DNA of 64,000 nucleotides, taken from NCBI RefSeq assembly GCF_036182465.1, contig NZ_CP108081.1, positions 1,116,001-1,180,000 of the forward strand, in the 5' to 3' direction. Both the position numbers and the translations under genes were made by a program. Below the pieces are notes generated by a model, which was not told the DNA's origin, searched no databases, and saw nothing but the letters and a program-made list of their open reading frames with translations. The DNA comes from Streptomyces sp. NBC_00258. GTDB lineage: Bacteria; Actinomycetota; Actinomycetes; Streptomycetales; Streptomycetaceae. This document shows, piece after piece, positions 17,955-26,899 of the stretch. Each line of letters opens with the position of its first letter. The stretch's first letter is position 1.

Positions 17955-20371
17955 GTGAGGTCAACTCCGGAGGCCGCCGGTCTTCTCCAGCCGGCCTCCA
18001 CCCACACACTTCCACCACGCATCGTTCGCTCCACGTCCACCTGCACGTTCGTGGCACGCCCGTGCGCCTGAGCGTCCTCTTCCGTGCCCCGGCCGCCGGA
18101 GCAGTCCTCGCTGACCACGCTCACGCGCACCGCGCCGGGTGTCCACACGACAGTCACCCGCGCGGTCGAGCGGGTACGGCCCAGAATCACCGCCACCGGG
18201 TCGATCAGTTCCCTGCGTACCTCCACAGGCGCCTCACCCGGCCGGCCTCGTACGGCCAGGCTCACCGTCACCCCCCGGTGCTCGGCCACCTCGACGCACG
18301 CCCGCAACTCGTTCAGCAGCGGGTCCAAGACGGCATCGCTCTCCGCGAACAGGCGGCGCATACGGGCGGCTTCCACTCCGCACCGCAGCCTGACCTCCTC
18401 GTCGTGCGGGCTCAGCACACCATGGCCAAGGCCCACGAGCAGCGGCACGGTCGTCGCCGTCAGCGCGCGGTAGCGCTCCTTGTGATCACGCTGCATGTCC
18501 TCCTGGATGCGTTCCCGGGTACGCAGTTCTTCCTCCTTTGCGGCCGCGGTCCCCGCCGCCGGCGCCGTACCGTGGAGAAGGTACGTCATCAGTACACCGA
18601 CGGAGAGCTGGAAGCCACAGCTGGCTATCGTCGAGATCCCCAAGGTGGCCCACTGCGCGACGGTTGGCGCCCCGGACAGGAAGACAGCGGTCGCGTTGAG
18701 CCCCACGTGCGCCCCGAGGAATGCCGCGAACACCCTGACCCGCAGGTCTGCCAGTAGGAACAGCGCATGCCAGCCGACCACTCCGAACGCCCAGTCCGGC
18801 GCACCTGTCGACACCTCCGGCGGGAGCGTGAACGCGCATACCGCCGAAACGGCCAGCACCGAGCCCACGCTCCACCAGCGCACCCTCGGCGGAATCTGCC
18901 TGCCACGCAGCAGATAGGCGCCCCCGATCACCGCGACCGCGGCAAGACAGACGAAGGCGGCCGTCTGTGCCCACGCGGGGCGGTACACGTCCTGGTGAAC
19001 CGCGAGGCGGCGCAGCGAGATGGTGAACTGCCACACCAGGCTGATCAGCAGCACGGCCAGTTGGGTCCCGTAAAGGAGTCGCCCGCGGATGAAGCGGACG
19101 TCGGCTGTGTGCTGTACCTGGGCCCGGGGCGGACGCGGTACGCCGGTCGCCCGTGTTCCGTCGCCTGCCTGTGACGCCCGGGCCTGGCCGTGCCAGCGCC
19201 ACTGCACGCGGGTCCCGGTGTCCGGATGGGAGGTGACGGAAGCGGAGCCTCCGACCGCGTGCATCCTGGCGATGATGGAACCGGAGATGCCCCGGCGCCG
19301 CGCGGGGACGGACTGCGGGTCGAAACCCCGTCCCGCGTCGGACAGTTCGACGACGGCGCCGTCCCCCTCCGTCCATGCCCTGAGCTCCGCCTCCCGCACC
19401 CCGGCGTGGCGTGCCACATTGGTGACGGCCTCCCGGACCCCGTTGAATATCGCGAGCCCAGGGCCGGAAGGAATCGCGAGCGGGCCGTCGATGCGCGTCT
19501 TGAGCCGCACCCTGGTCTGTCCCTCGCCCTCGGGCACACAGCCGAGCAGAGCCGCGAGGTCGACGCTCCCCGTCTCGAATCCGGGCACAGCGGACATGGC
19601 CTCCAGATCCTGTCTGGCGCGTGGAGGCAGCCACGACCAGTCCCGGCCGTCGCCCTGGGAGACCATCAGCAGCGTCGCACTCGCTGTGTCGTGCAGGGTC
19701 GCCAGGTACTCGCGCTCGTTCGCCCGGCGTGCGGCGGCGACTTCCATCTCCCGGCGCGCTGCCGCCCTGACCGCGGCCGACCGGTCAGCCGCCCTGGCCA
19801 GCGCGCGAATGATGAGGTAAGCAGCCCTCGACAGGCCAACCTGGATCAGCATGCGCACCAGGGGTACCAAGTCTGGGCTGTGCCCGGGCGAGGAGAGGAC
19901 GTCGCCCAGCACGAAGACGACAGCCCCCAACGCGGCCAGGGCAGCCCCGGCCACCGGTCGCGTCGCCCACTCGTACTGGAAGGCGACGACGCTGATGCCG
20001 ACCATCGCCTCCACCATCACATTCGCGGCCTCGCCGCCGATCACCGGCTGAGACAGCCCTGTCAACACCACCACGGCCGCGTCCAACGTCCACAGCAGGG
20101 CGAGCGGGAACATGCGCGGGCGACGCAGCGAGTAAAGGCGCACACCACAGGCGAAGAAAGCGGGCACCAGCAGAGACATCGCCAGGGGAATGTCCGCCGC
20201 ATCCGCCGAGACGATGCCCAGCGCACCGCACAGGCAGACCACGATGGACCGGAGCCACACCCCGAACCGCTCAAGGGCCAGGATCACCAGGCGCTCGCTG
20301 GACCTGGGGCGGTCTATCGGCTCAGCGGCGCCATCCCCGTTCCCCCCGTCTCCCCCATCCCGCATAGACAC
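17951..20371 (-). CDS. Double-length sensor histidine kinase-like protein
   Basis: At 806 residues this is about twice the size of a NarL-partner kinase and reads as two units fused head to tail. Unit 1 (1-400) has about six membrane helices, a HisKA_3-like LHDTASATLLM and a GHKL ATPase with N box NGVREAVTNVARHAG, DAGRGFDP and RRGISGSII. Unit 2 (400-806) has a second membrane domain of about five helices, then a coiled segment and an ATPase-like domain in which the N box and glycine-rich lids are degraded. Unit 2 is probably regulatory. A GTG at 20371 or the ATG two codons later can start translation. It overlaps the regulator gene by four bases. Confidence 0.8.
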   Translation of the reverse strand: MSMRDGGDGGNGDGAAEPIDRPRSSERLVILALERFGVWLRSIVVCLCGALGIVSADAADIPLAMSLLVPAFFACGVRLYSLRRPRMFPLALLWTLDAAVVVLTGLSQPVIGGEAANVMVEAMVGISVVAFQYEWATRPVAGAALAALGAVVFVLGDVLSSPGHSPDLVPLVRMLIQVGLSRAAYLIIRALARAADRSAAVRAAARREMEVAAARRANEREYLATLHDTASATLLMVSQGDGRDWSWLPPRARQDLEAMSAVPGFETGSVDLAALLGCVPEGEGQTRVRLKTRIDGPLAIPSGPGLAIFNGVREAVTNVARHAGVREAELRAWTEGDGAVVELSDAGRGFDPQSVPARRRGISGSIIARMHAVGGSASVTSHPDTGTRVQWRWHGQARASQAGDGTRATGVPRPPRAQVQHTADVRFIRGRLLYGTQLAVLLISLVWQFTISLRRLAVHQDVYRPAWAQTAAFVCLAAVAVIGGAYLLRGRQIPPRVRWWSVGSVLAVSAVCAFTLPPEVSTGAPDWAFGVVGWHALFLLADLRVRVFAAFLGAHVGLNATAVFLSGAPTVAQWATLGISTIASCGFQLSVGVLMTYLLHGTAPAAGTAAAKEEELRTRERIQEDMQRDHKERYRALTATTVPLLVGLGHGVLSPHDEEVRLRCGVEAARMRRLFAESDAVLDPLLNELRACVEVAEHRGVTVSLAVRGRPGEAPVEVRRELIDPVAVILGRTRSTARVTVVWTPGAVRVSVVSEDCSGGRGTEEDAQAHGRATNVQVDVERTMRGGSVWVEAGWRRPAASGVDLT

Positions 20372-20569
20372 AAGGGTAGTTGACCACGATCAAGGTGGAG
20401 CACCCCTTCGCCTCCCGGCTCGGTGCGATGAAGGCGTCGGGGTCCGGCCTTCTGATGCCAGCTGCCGAACGACCACCGGGCTGCCCCGAGCTTTGCAGCG
20501 GCAGTCGAACTCGAAGGTCACGCCTGAGTGGGTGTTCTGCGAGTGTTCGGCGGTTCTCGTCGCGCTTGA

Positions 20570-21484
20570 GTGCGGGTTGTCCGGTTCCAGGGCTTCACGG
20601 CCGGCCGGGGGTGCGCTCTGCTGGAAGGCGTGGGCGGGCGCGAGTCGTACCCCAGTGATCTGCCGGATGAGGCATGGGAGTTGATCCGGCCGGTCATCAC
20701 CGCCTGGAAGGCGAAGCACCCCTCGGTCAGCGGGCATGCGGGCCAGTACGCGATGCGGGAGATCGTCAACGCGATCCTCTACCAGGCCCGCACCGGCTGC
20801 CAGTGGCGCTACCTGCCACACGACCTGCCGCCCAGGAGCGCGGTGTACTACTACTTCGCCAAGTGGCGCGACGACGGCACCGCCGAGACCATCCACGACC
20901 TGCTGCGCTGGCAGGCCCGCGAAATGCGCAAGCGGCACGAGGACCCCACCGCCGTCGTCCTGGACTCGCAGACCGTGCGGGCCTCGGCGAACGCACCAAA
21001 GGACACGACCGGCCTGGATCCGGGCAAGAAGAGCCCGGGCCGCAAGCGAGGCATCGCCACCGATGTCCTCGGCCTGATCATCGCCGTCGTCGTGGTCGCC
21101 GCGAGCGTGCACGACAACGCGATCGGCATCGCCCTGCTGGACAAGGTCGCCGCCACCGCACCCACAGTGACCAAGGGCTGGGTGGATGCCGGGTTCAAGC
21201 AGGCCGTGGTCGAGCACGGCGCCGACCTGGGCATCGGCATAGAGATCGTCCAGCGCGAGCCCGGGGCAAGAGGGTTCACCCCGGAGCCGAAGCGGTGGGT
21301 AGTGGAGCAGACGTTCGGCACCCTCATGCTCCACCGCAGACTCGTGCGCGACTACGAGACCCTGCCGGCCAGCTCAGTGGCGATGATCCACTGGTCCATG
21401 ACCGACGTCATGCTCCGCCGCCTCACCCGCACTGCCACCCCGACCTGGCGCGATGCACCCCAGGCGAGCAGGAGCGGGCGGTGA
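20570..21484 (+). CDS. IS5-family DDE transposase
   Basis: The 304-residue transposase has the family's N-terminal DEAWELIRP and ARTGCQWRYLPHDLPPRSAV block. The catalytic triad is Asp in VVLDSQTVRAS, Asp in GWVDAGFKQ and Glu in WVVEQTFGTLMLHRRLVRDYE. The frame is open from a GTG at 20570; a GTG at 20630 would begin nearer the conserved region (ESYPSDLPDEAW) and is an alternative. No disruptions are seen. A degraded copy of the same domain lies near 28.7 kb. Confidence 0.92.
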   Translation: MRVVRFQGFTAGRGCALLEGVGGRESYPSDLPDEAWELIRPVITAWKAKHPSVSGHAGQYAMREIVNAILYQARTGCQWRYLPHDLPPRSAVYYYFAKWRDDGTAETIHDLLRWQAREMRKRHEDPTAVVLDSQTVRASANAPKDTTGLDPGKKSPGRKRGIATDVLGLIIAVVVVAASVHDNAIGIALLDKVAATAPTVTKGWVDAGFKQAVVEHGADLGIGIEIVQREPGARGFTPEPKRWVVEQTFGTLMLHRRLVRDYETLPASSVAMIHWSMTDVMLRRLTRTATPTWRDAPQASRSGR

Positions 21485-21903
21485 GACAGCTCCTGGACAA
21501 GATCGAGGCCCGGCAGCGGCTGGTGCGTGAGACCGCCGAACGGCTGCGTAAGCAGATCGCCGAGCTCACCGGGCAACTCGCCGCCGCCGAGTGCACCTTG
21601 GAACGGCTGGAGACCACCCGCGAGACCGTGCTGGAACTGGCCACCGAGGACGGCACCCCACCGCCCGAGCCGCTGCCGTCCGGCTACCGCGAGATCCTGG
21701 CCCTCTTCGAGCGGAACGGGGACGGGCTGCGCGCCAGGGACGTCTGTCGCACCCTCGGCACCGGAACCGAGCCGCGGCACACCGAAGGCATGCGCGCCAA
21801 GCTGAAACGCCTGGTCAACCGCAGCATCCTCACCGAACCCGAACCCGGCCTGTTCACCCTCACCCCGCTGCCACCGACCACCCCAGAGACCGACTCAAAC
21901 TGA
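21481..21903 (+). CDS. IS5-element accessory protein, coiled coil plus winged-helix-like domain
   Basis: A GTG at 21481 overlaps the transposase stop (GTGA) and encodes 140 residues. The first 60 form a strong coiled coil rich in Arg, Glu and Leu (LLDKIEARQRLVRETAERL, LERLETTRETVLELA). The rest reads like a winged-helix domain (REILALFERNGDGLRARDV, MRAKLKRLVNRSILTE). It lies inside the terminal repeats and therefore moves with the element. The function is unknown; DNA binding as a transposition regulator is an inference. Confidence 0.75.
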   Translation: MRQLLDKIEARQRLVRETAERLRKQIAELTGQLAAAECTLERLETTRETVLELATEDGTPPPEPLPSGYREILALFERNGDGLRARDVCRTLGTGTEPRHTEGMRAKLKRLVNRSILTEPEPGLFTLTPLPPTTPETDSN

Positions 21904-21997
21904 AATCAGACGAAGACCCACAGAACACCCACTGAGAACGAGAGGCGGTCTCGTCCGCTGCGTTGCGTGTATTCCGGTGTGTGCGGCGGCCGTTCTG

Positions 21998-22084
21998 TGT
22001 GGGGCGAACGACCGTCACACTCAGCGACCGGGCCGGGCTACTGTGCCCGTCGTACGGGGCTGGCACCGGCCTCGGCGGGCGCGC
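21998..22084 (+). promoter_or_regulatory. Conserved upstream element, copy 1
   Basis: This 87-bp stretch is about 90% identical to 25259-25344, which lies upstream of the paralogous secreted protein. The conserved part includes CACACTCAGCGACCGGGCC and a -10-like TACTGT (TAATGT in the other copy). No common reading frame is kept, so a promoter or binding site is more likely than coding sequence. Confidence 0.6.
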
Positions 22085-22154
22085 GTCCAGGCGGGTACGA
22101 GTGCGCGCCTGACACACGGGCAGTTCGCTTCCTTCCCTCATGAGAGGTTCAACC

Positions 22155-22622
22155 ATGTCCATTCGTCTCGGCAAGCGGTTCAGATCCCTTCTGGCGACCG
22201 GCGCCCTTACCGCCGGCCTCCTCGGTGGCGCCATTGCCGTCGCGCCTTCGGCGGCAGCGTGGACATACCTCGGGCATTGCTCGGGCGGCCAAACCATCAG
22301 TTACACGGCTACCTCCACGCAGTTGATCAAGGTGCCGGTGATTCGGTACGACGGGCTCAACAACGTGCGCTGCTGGATGGACTACGGCAGCACTGGAAAC
22401 GGCGTCGAGGTTCTTCAGCTCGCCCTCAAGTCGTGCTACGGGCGCTCCATTGCCGTGGACGGCGTATTCGGGTCGGCCACGCGCGATGCCCTCAAGTACG
22501 CCCAGAGGCAAGAGGGGATCACCGTTGACGGGCAGTACGGCGAGCAGGGGTTCAGGAATCTGAAGTGGGCGAGGTACACGCAGGACGGGACGCGCAACGG
22601 CTGTGCCAGCTACAGCTTCTAG
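22155..22622 (+). CDS. Secreted peptidoglycan-binding protein, paralogue 1
   Basis: The 155-residue protein starts with a classic signal peptide (basic MSIRLGKRFR, hydrophobic LLATGALTAGLLGGAIAV, then APSAAAW). The mature part carries a PG_binding_1 domain (GVEVLQLALKSCYGRSIAVDGVFGSATRDALKYAQ). Four cysteines (GHC, VRCW, KSCYG, NGCAS) match those of the paralogue at 25556-26008 and may form two disulfides. It is probably an extracellular wall-binding protein without a catalytic domain. The ATG at 22155 follows GAGAGG. Confidence 0.85.
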   Translation: MSIRLGKRFRSLLATGALTAGLLGGAIAVAPSAAAWTYLGHCSGGQTISYTATSTQLIKVPVIRYDGLNNVRCWMDYGSTGNGVEVLQLALKSCYGRSIAVDGVFGSATRDALKYAQRQEGITVDGQYGEQGFRNLKWARYTQDGTRNGCASYSF

Positions 22623-22795
22623 CCACTCGCCCTGAAGAATTCGTTGTCCGCCGTTCGTGATCAGTCAATGCCGCGGCTGCCCGTCAAGAAGTAGTGAGAC
22701 ACCGGCCGGACCCATGCTCATGCCGGGGGCCGACACGGCCCGCCGCTCCGTGCGGGTCAGCCACCGGCGTACGCTCACGGGCGCACCGTCGAGCG

Positions 22796-23365
22796 ATGGC
22801 GAACGAGGGAAAGACACCACCCGTGCATGAATACGACGACCCCTCCTGGGGGCCACTTCCCGTCCGCCCGGCCGCACTGCGCTGGCTGCTCCTTCTCCCC
22901 CTGACCCTGGTGTTCCTGCCGCTGTGGTGGGTGGTATGGGTCTTCCTCGCTGCCTGCTTCTACTGCGTGGCCACGGTGGCCCAGCTGATCGTCTACATGG
23001 TGCCGCGTGCCGAGAACGGTGCGATACGGGTGCTGGACGCCACGCTGGGCCAGGTGCCGTTCGTCCCACTCTGGTGCGTGACCCCGGTGGCGCTGGTGCG
23101 GGAGGGCGATACGGCGTACTACAAGGCGCGCGTGGACCGGCGCATCGAGAAGCAGACCCGGCGAGTGGAGACCTCCCAGCACCGTCGCGAGTACCACCGC
23201 GACCTGGAACTCGGAACGCACTACTTCCGGGGCGCCGGCGCCGGTTACGTCCTGCGCGTCGCCTCGGAGCGGGGCTGGAACCTCCATCCGGTGCTGCGCT
23301 CGCACCCCCGGCGTCGGCTTCGGCTGCGCCACAACGGTCGGCCACGGCCGGACTTCAGGAACTGA
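22796..23365 (+). CDS. Membrane protein of unknown function
   Basis: Starting at the ATG at 22796, the 189-residue protein has a polar N-terminus (MANEGKTPPVHEYDDPSW), two hydrophobic helices at about 25-67 containing a tryptophan-rich LWWVVWVFLAACFYCVATVAQLI, a further weak hydrophobic segment near 80-100, and a long basic cytosolic-looking tail. I recognise no family. The frame is open upstream to 22694, but the extension is low-complexity and lacks support. Confidence 0.65.
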   Translation: MANEGKTPPVHEYDDPSWGPLPVRPAALRWLLLLPLTLVFLPLWWVVWVFLAACFYCVATVAQLIVYMVPRAENGAIRVLDATLGQVPFVPLWCVTPVALVREGDTAYYKARVDRRIEKQTRRVETSQHRREYHRDLELGTHYFRGAGAGYVLRVASERGWNLHPVLRSHPRRRLRLRHNGRPRPDFRN

Positions 23366-23587
23366 CGGTCCCGGACGCTCTTCGTCAGGGGCGGCCGCCC
23401 CACCTACTTGACCAACGGCCCACCAGCCGGCGCACTCCGGGCCGTTCACGCGATTTCGGCCAGGCGCTGGCAGGTGGAGCCTCAATCTGCCTGCTGGCGC
23501 CACGAATTGACGAGATGGCCGCGGAAATACCGCCGGAGAACCTGGCGATCGACCCTGGTTTGCTCACCCGCTTTCAAGGAGACGACA

Positions 23588-24394
23588 CTGAGAAGAAGCG
23601 CCCTGCGGTGGCCGGTACTGATCATCGCGTTCGTGCTGGGCCCGCTTTCGTTGAGCGGCTGTGCCATCGACAAGGGCACGGCACTCGCCGCGGATTTCGA
23701 AGACAACTGGGCCGGTACGCCGGACGTGGCGAAAATCCGCACCACCAAGAACAACACTCTGCCCTTCAAGGGAACGTCGACCGGCACGCTGATCCTCAAG
23801 GACGGCACTTCGGCCGACCGCGTGACGAAACTCGTGGGCAAGTTGAGAGAGTACGTCGCCCGTCACGACAAGGTCACCGGTCGGATCGCGGTGGATGGCA
23901 TCACCTTCACCGTCGTCGCGGACGAGAGGCGCACCAGAGAGGTCCTGGCGCTGTGGCGGTCGCTGACGGCCGATGACCGGGTGGCGGACGCCGACATCAA
24001 TGACGCGCCCTGGAGAGAAGCAACCGACCGCTGGCGGATCGAGGTCACCGCGGTCGATGCCACCGGTGCATTGGCGGTGTTCAAGGACATGTACGCCGAG
24101 GGCGACCGGCACCGGCCACTCTCCGGCGTGATTGTCCTGACGGTCAAAGGAGGGCTCTTTGTGGAGACCGACTTCAATGATCGTTTCCCTGCCGAGGCGA
24201 TCGCCGCGTACGAGGCGGTGCTCGCCCAGTACCCGGTCGTCGGCGCGACTCTGCGACGCGATGCCGTGTCTGGATCGGCGGTAAACATCGTCGTGGCGAA
24301 GGGCTCGGATCGGGACCATGCCGACGAACTCGCCAGGAGGGCTGCCCCGAACCTCGGGGCCGCCATCAAGGTCACCAGCGACAGCGCCGACTGA
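23588..24394 (+). CDS. Lipoprotein with a CTG start codon
   Basis: The coding frame has no suitable ATG, GTG or TTG near the signal peptide, but a CTG at 23588 lies 6 nt after a perfect AAGGAG. From there the 268-residue product begins with LRRSALRWPVLIIAFVLGPLSLSGC, a lipoprotein signal peptide with lipobox LSGC. The mature part has three similar modules of 60-70 residues, for example VAKIRTTKNN...GTLILKDGTS and ITFTVVADERRTREVLAL. I do not recognise the family. Similar Streptomyces lipoproteins are cell-surface proteins of unknown role. Confidence 0.7.
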   Translation: MRRSALRWPVLIIAFVLGPLSLSGCAIDKGTALAADFEDNWAGTPDVAKIRTTKNNTLPFKGTSTGTLILKDGTSADRVTKLVGKLREYVARHDKVTGRIAVDGITFTVVADERRTREVLALWRSLTADDRVADADINDAPWREATDRWRIEVTAVDATGALAVFKDMYAEGDRHRPLSGVIVLTVKGGLFVETDFNDRFPAEAIAAYEAVLAQYPVVGATLRRDAVSGSAVNIVVAKGSDRDHADELARRAAPNLGAAIKVTSDSAD

Positions 24395-24665
24395 TCGCCG
24401 ACTGGATCAACCAGCGCGGCTGTTCCTCTTACTTCAGCCGCAGACCCTCCCTGTGGGGATCGGAGCTGGTCGTCTCGCGCTCCAGCGCCCGCCCGACTCC
24501 ATGGCACGAGGGCCAGGTCGGGCTCGGTCACCGGCTTGGCGACCGAGCCCGACCGGTTGTGACCGACGGATCAAGATCTGCGACTGGAGTACTTGCTTCT
24601 CATCGGTCGTGGATGGATTGGATGACTGCACTTCAGCGATCTCACGGTCCGGGTAACTCGCCTAC

Positions 24666-24797
24666 ATGCAGGCGGAGTTGCTGGACGGGCCGTCGGTGGT
24701 GACGGACGGGGAGTGGACCGAGGAGTTCTCCTACCGGCTGGAGGATCTCCTCCTGGAGGTCGCGTCCAACCGCCATGGGGTTCTCACCCGTGGCTAA
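24666..24797 (+). CDS. Possible 43-residue ORF or gene fragment
   Basis: An ATG opens a 43-codon frame rich in acidic and leucine residues (GEWTEEFSYRLEDLLLEVA). No strong ribosome-binding site is seen. It could be a small protein or the N-terminal end of a gene truncated by the adjacent transposase debris. Confidence 0.3.
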   Translation: MQAELLDGPSVVTDGEWTEEFSYRLEDLLLEVASNRHGVLTRG

Positions 24798-24814
24798 CCG
24801 AGAAGGCGATCAAG

Positions 24815-25230
24815 CTGACCAAGTCCACCTGCAGCCTGGCCGACTGCGAGGTGCGCTCCTGTCGCGGCTGGTAGCAGCACATCACCCTGGCCCAACCGGC
24901 CGCCGCAGTTTCTTGTCTGTCGTCCAGGACGCGGCGGCCCTGCGCGAGTAGAGCCGCCACGCCTCGGAGCACTTGCGTCAGGAGGTGGCGCAGCCCGCCG
25001 GCCACACAGGGGGACGAGGTTGACCCCACCGGCTCCGTCCCGCCCCTGCATTTCACCGTCTACGAGGTCCGCCGCCTCGTCATCGTCCTGCAGCCCCAGC
25101 CACCCATCCCGACCGGATCCTGCACGGCCCGCACTGCCTCCAGCGGACGACGCTGCCACCGAGCCCGTGCCCGCGCCTGCCATCGAACCCGCCGCTCCCC
25201 CACACCACCCCCGCCGCCCTGGACTACAGC
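24815..25230 (+). pseudogene. Degenerate IS701-type transposase C-terminus
   Basis: In one frame an interrupted series of matches to the C-terminus of IS701-family transposases appears: DCEVRSCRGW then a stop, QHITLAQPA, and further on FTVYEVRRLVIVLQ. These correspond to the family's YEVRSWxGWYxHITLA and EVRRLL segments. In-frame stops and lost residues make it a clear relic. Confidence 0.45.
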
Positions 25231-25258
25231 CATCCAACCGATCTACGACTGAACAGCT

Positions 25259-25344
25259 TGTGGGGCAAACGACCGGCACACTCAGCGACCGGGCCGGACT
25301 AATGTCCCGTCATACGGGGCTGGAACCGACATCGGCGGGCGCGC
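25259..25344 (+). promoter_or_regulatory. Conserved upstream element, copy 2
   Basis: This is the second copy of the element at 21998-22084, with one deleted base and eight substitutions. The -10-like hexamer reads TAATGT. It lies about 210 bp before the gene it is presumed to serve. Confidence 0.6.
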
Positions 25345-25555
25345 ACAACCTCACTTTCGCTTTCTAACTCATGCGCCTGGGCAGTCGGCATTGGCAGGGC
25401 CATCCCAGATCAGATCCGAAGCAAGCGATCCTGCCGTGCCCCTGCCTGCGCAGGTGACCAGTGATCCCAATAAGTTCACGCTGCATCAGTCGCACCGCAG
25501 CCCCGTCCTGCAGGAACTCGGGCAATCCGCCCGAAAATCGGAAGGTGGAGCAGAA

Positions 25556-26008
25556 TTGATCAACATCCGAAGCGGGCGCGCCAAGTCGGCTACGGCCACG
25601 GGGGCCCTTCTGGCCGGCCTCCTCGGCAGCGTTCTCGCCGGCGCGCCGTCCGCGACCGCGGCCGCGGCTGACTCCCCTTGCAGCTACGGGGGTTACGTTT
25701 ACAACAAAGTCACAAACCCCACCTCTTACAAGTACATCCCCTACGTCACCGGCGATTGGTCCAATTGCTGGCTGGACCGGGGGATGAGCAACACGGCAGT
25801 CCGCGCCCTTCAGAAGAACCTCAATTCCTGCTATGGATACAAGCTGGCAACGGATGGGGTCTTCGGAGCCCTCACCGAGTCGGCGCTCACCTCCGTGCAG
25901 AGGAAGGTGGGTGTCGCGGCGGACGGCGAGTACGGCCCCAATACGCGGGACGCGATGGCGTGGGCGAACTACAGCGTGGAAACCGGGGCGCGGATCAGCT
26001 GCAACTGA
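25556..26008 (+). CDS. Secreted peptidoglycan-binding protein, paralogue 2
   Basis: A TTG at 25556 preceded by AAGGTGGAG gives a 150-residue protein with a clean signal peptide (INIRSGRAKSATATGALLAG, hydrophobic core, ATAAAADSPC). Longer frames from 25391 would bury this signal, so the TTG is preferred. The mature part has a PG_binding_1 domain (AVRALQKNLNSCYGYKLATDGVFGALTESAL) and four cysteines placed as in paralogue 1 (SPC, SNCWLD, NSCYG, ISCN). Both proteins share an upstream element and arose by duplication. Confidence 0.85.
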   Translation: MINIRSGRAKSATATGALLAGLLGSVLAGAPSATAAAADSPCSYGGYVYNKVTNPTSYKYIPYVTGDWSNCWLDRGMSNTAVRALQKNLNSCYGYKLATDGVFGALTESALTSVQRKVGVAADGEYGPNTRDAMAWANYSVETGARISCN

Positions 26009-26377
26009 CGAACAGCTGATCCACCGCCCGATCCCCGGTGTGATCACTCGAGACCGTTCGGTCCGCATCCCTGGCCGGGGATGGCGCAATGCCCATGAAG
26101 GCTTCTCGAAGCCTCACTAAATGGCACCTGCCCTGCAGTGGCATGTCGCCGCCAGCGGGGGCAGGCGCGCCTGGCGGTGCATTACCACTCCGCGACCTGA
26201 TCTCCACTCTCCCCGCGCGAGCCGCCGGGATGTCGGCGCCAAGTCGCGGGAACTTCCGCGTAACGGGAGGTGCGTTCGTCGCAGGGCGACCGCACCTCTT
26301 TCGGGTCATGCTGATCCCTTTTACGTGTATGTGCAGTCTTGAATCTTTGTCTTATTACCTACAAAAACGGGGACGGA
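26009..26377. other. Intergenic, nothing recognised
   Basis: No gene is supported. A short GC-rich inverted repeat (CATCCC...GGGATG, near 26067-26084) could be a weak terminator for the preceding gene. Confidence 0.4.
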
Positions 26378-26836
26378 ATGCAGCACACGAGGGGTAGCAA
26401 GAGGATTGCGACCGCGGCGGCACTGGGCGCACTGGCGGTGCTTCTCGCCACCGGATGCTCCTTCAGCATTGGCGACGCGCAGAAGAAGAATGAGGCGACG
26501 GCCAGCGAGAGCGCGGCCGCTGTCGACGAGCAACCGACGGCCGAGGAGCAGCCGGTCGGTGACGATCCCGCGGAGCCCGGGAACGCGGGCGTCAGCGAGG
26601 ACGGTGCCGTCCACAAGGCCCGAGTCGCGCAGACGATCTCCGACAAGCTCGCCGCGGACACCGGCAAGCGTCCCGACCGGGTCACCTGCCCTGAGCACCT
26701 CCCGGCCCGGGTCGGCGCCACGATTCGCTGCAAGCTCACTGCCGGCAGCGACACCCTCGGTGTCACCGTCACCGCCACCTCGGTCAACGGCAAACAGGTC
26801 AATTACAACTTCAAGGTCGACGACAGCGTCAGGTGA
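26378..26836 (+). CDS. DUF4333-domain lipoprotein
   Basis: The 152-residue protein begins MQHTRGSKR, has a hydrophobic core and a lipobox ending LATGC, then an acidic low-complexity linker of about 50 residues. The C-terminal DUF4333 domain has its two hallmark cysteines in VTCPEHLPARVGATIRCKL, followed by VTVTATSVNG. DUF4333 proteins are actinobacterial cell-surface lipoproteins of unknown function. The ATG at 26378 follows GGGGACGG; an upstream in-frame start exists at 26339. Confidence 0.85.
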   Translation: MQHTRGSKRIATAAALGALAVLLATGCSFSIGDAQKKNEATASESAAAVDEQPTAEEQPVGDDPAEPGNAGVSEDGAVHKARVAQTISDKLAADTGKRPDRVTCPEHLPARVGATIRCKLTAGSDTLGVTVTATSVNGKQVNYNFKVDDSVR

Positions 26837-26868
26837 ACACAGAGCCCGCGCGACCCGTTCGGGAAACG

Positions 26869-26899
26869 AAAGGCCCGGGGCCCGAGATCCGGGCCTTTT
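26869..26899 (+). terminator. Rho-independent terminator
   Basis: AAAGGCCCGG and CCGGGCCTTT form a stem that continues into TTTTC, 33 bp after the stop of the DUF4333 gene. The A-run on the left also makes it plausible as a bidirectional terminator. Confidence 0.75.

Larger units (their letters stand above)
20528..21932 (+). mobile_element. IS5-family element with a second coupled gene
   Basis: Imperfect terminal inverted repeats begin GTGGGTGTTCTG at 20528 and end with its complement at 21932, with similarity extending to about 21 bp. Both sides are flanked by TGA, consistent with a 3-bp target duplication as in the IS5 group. The 1405-bp element holds a transposase and an overlapping second gene, and lies in the gap between divergent genes. 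Confidence 0.8.

Noticed and set aside
25302..25367. Short peptide ORF inside the conserved upstream element copy 2
   Set aside because: The ATG and frame are not kept in copy 1, so the element is not conserved as coding sequence.
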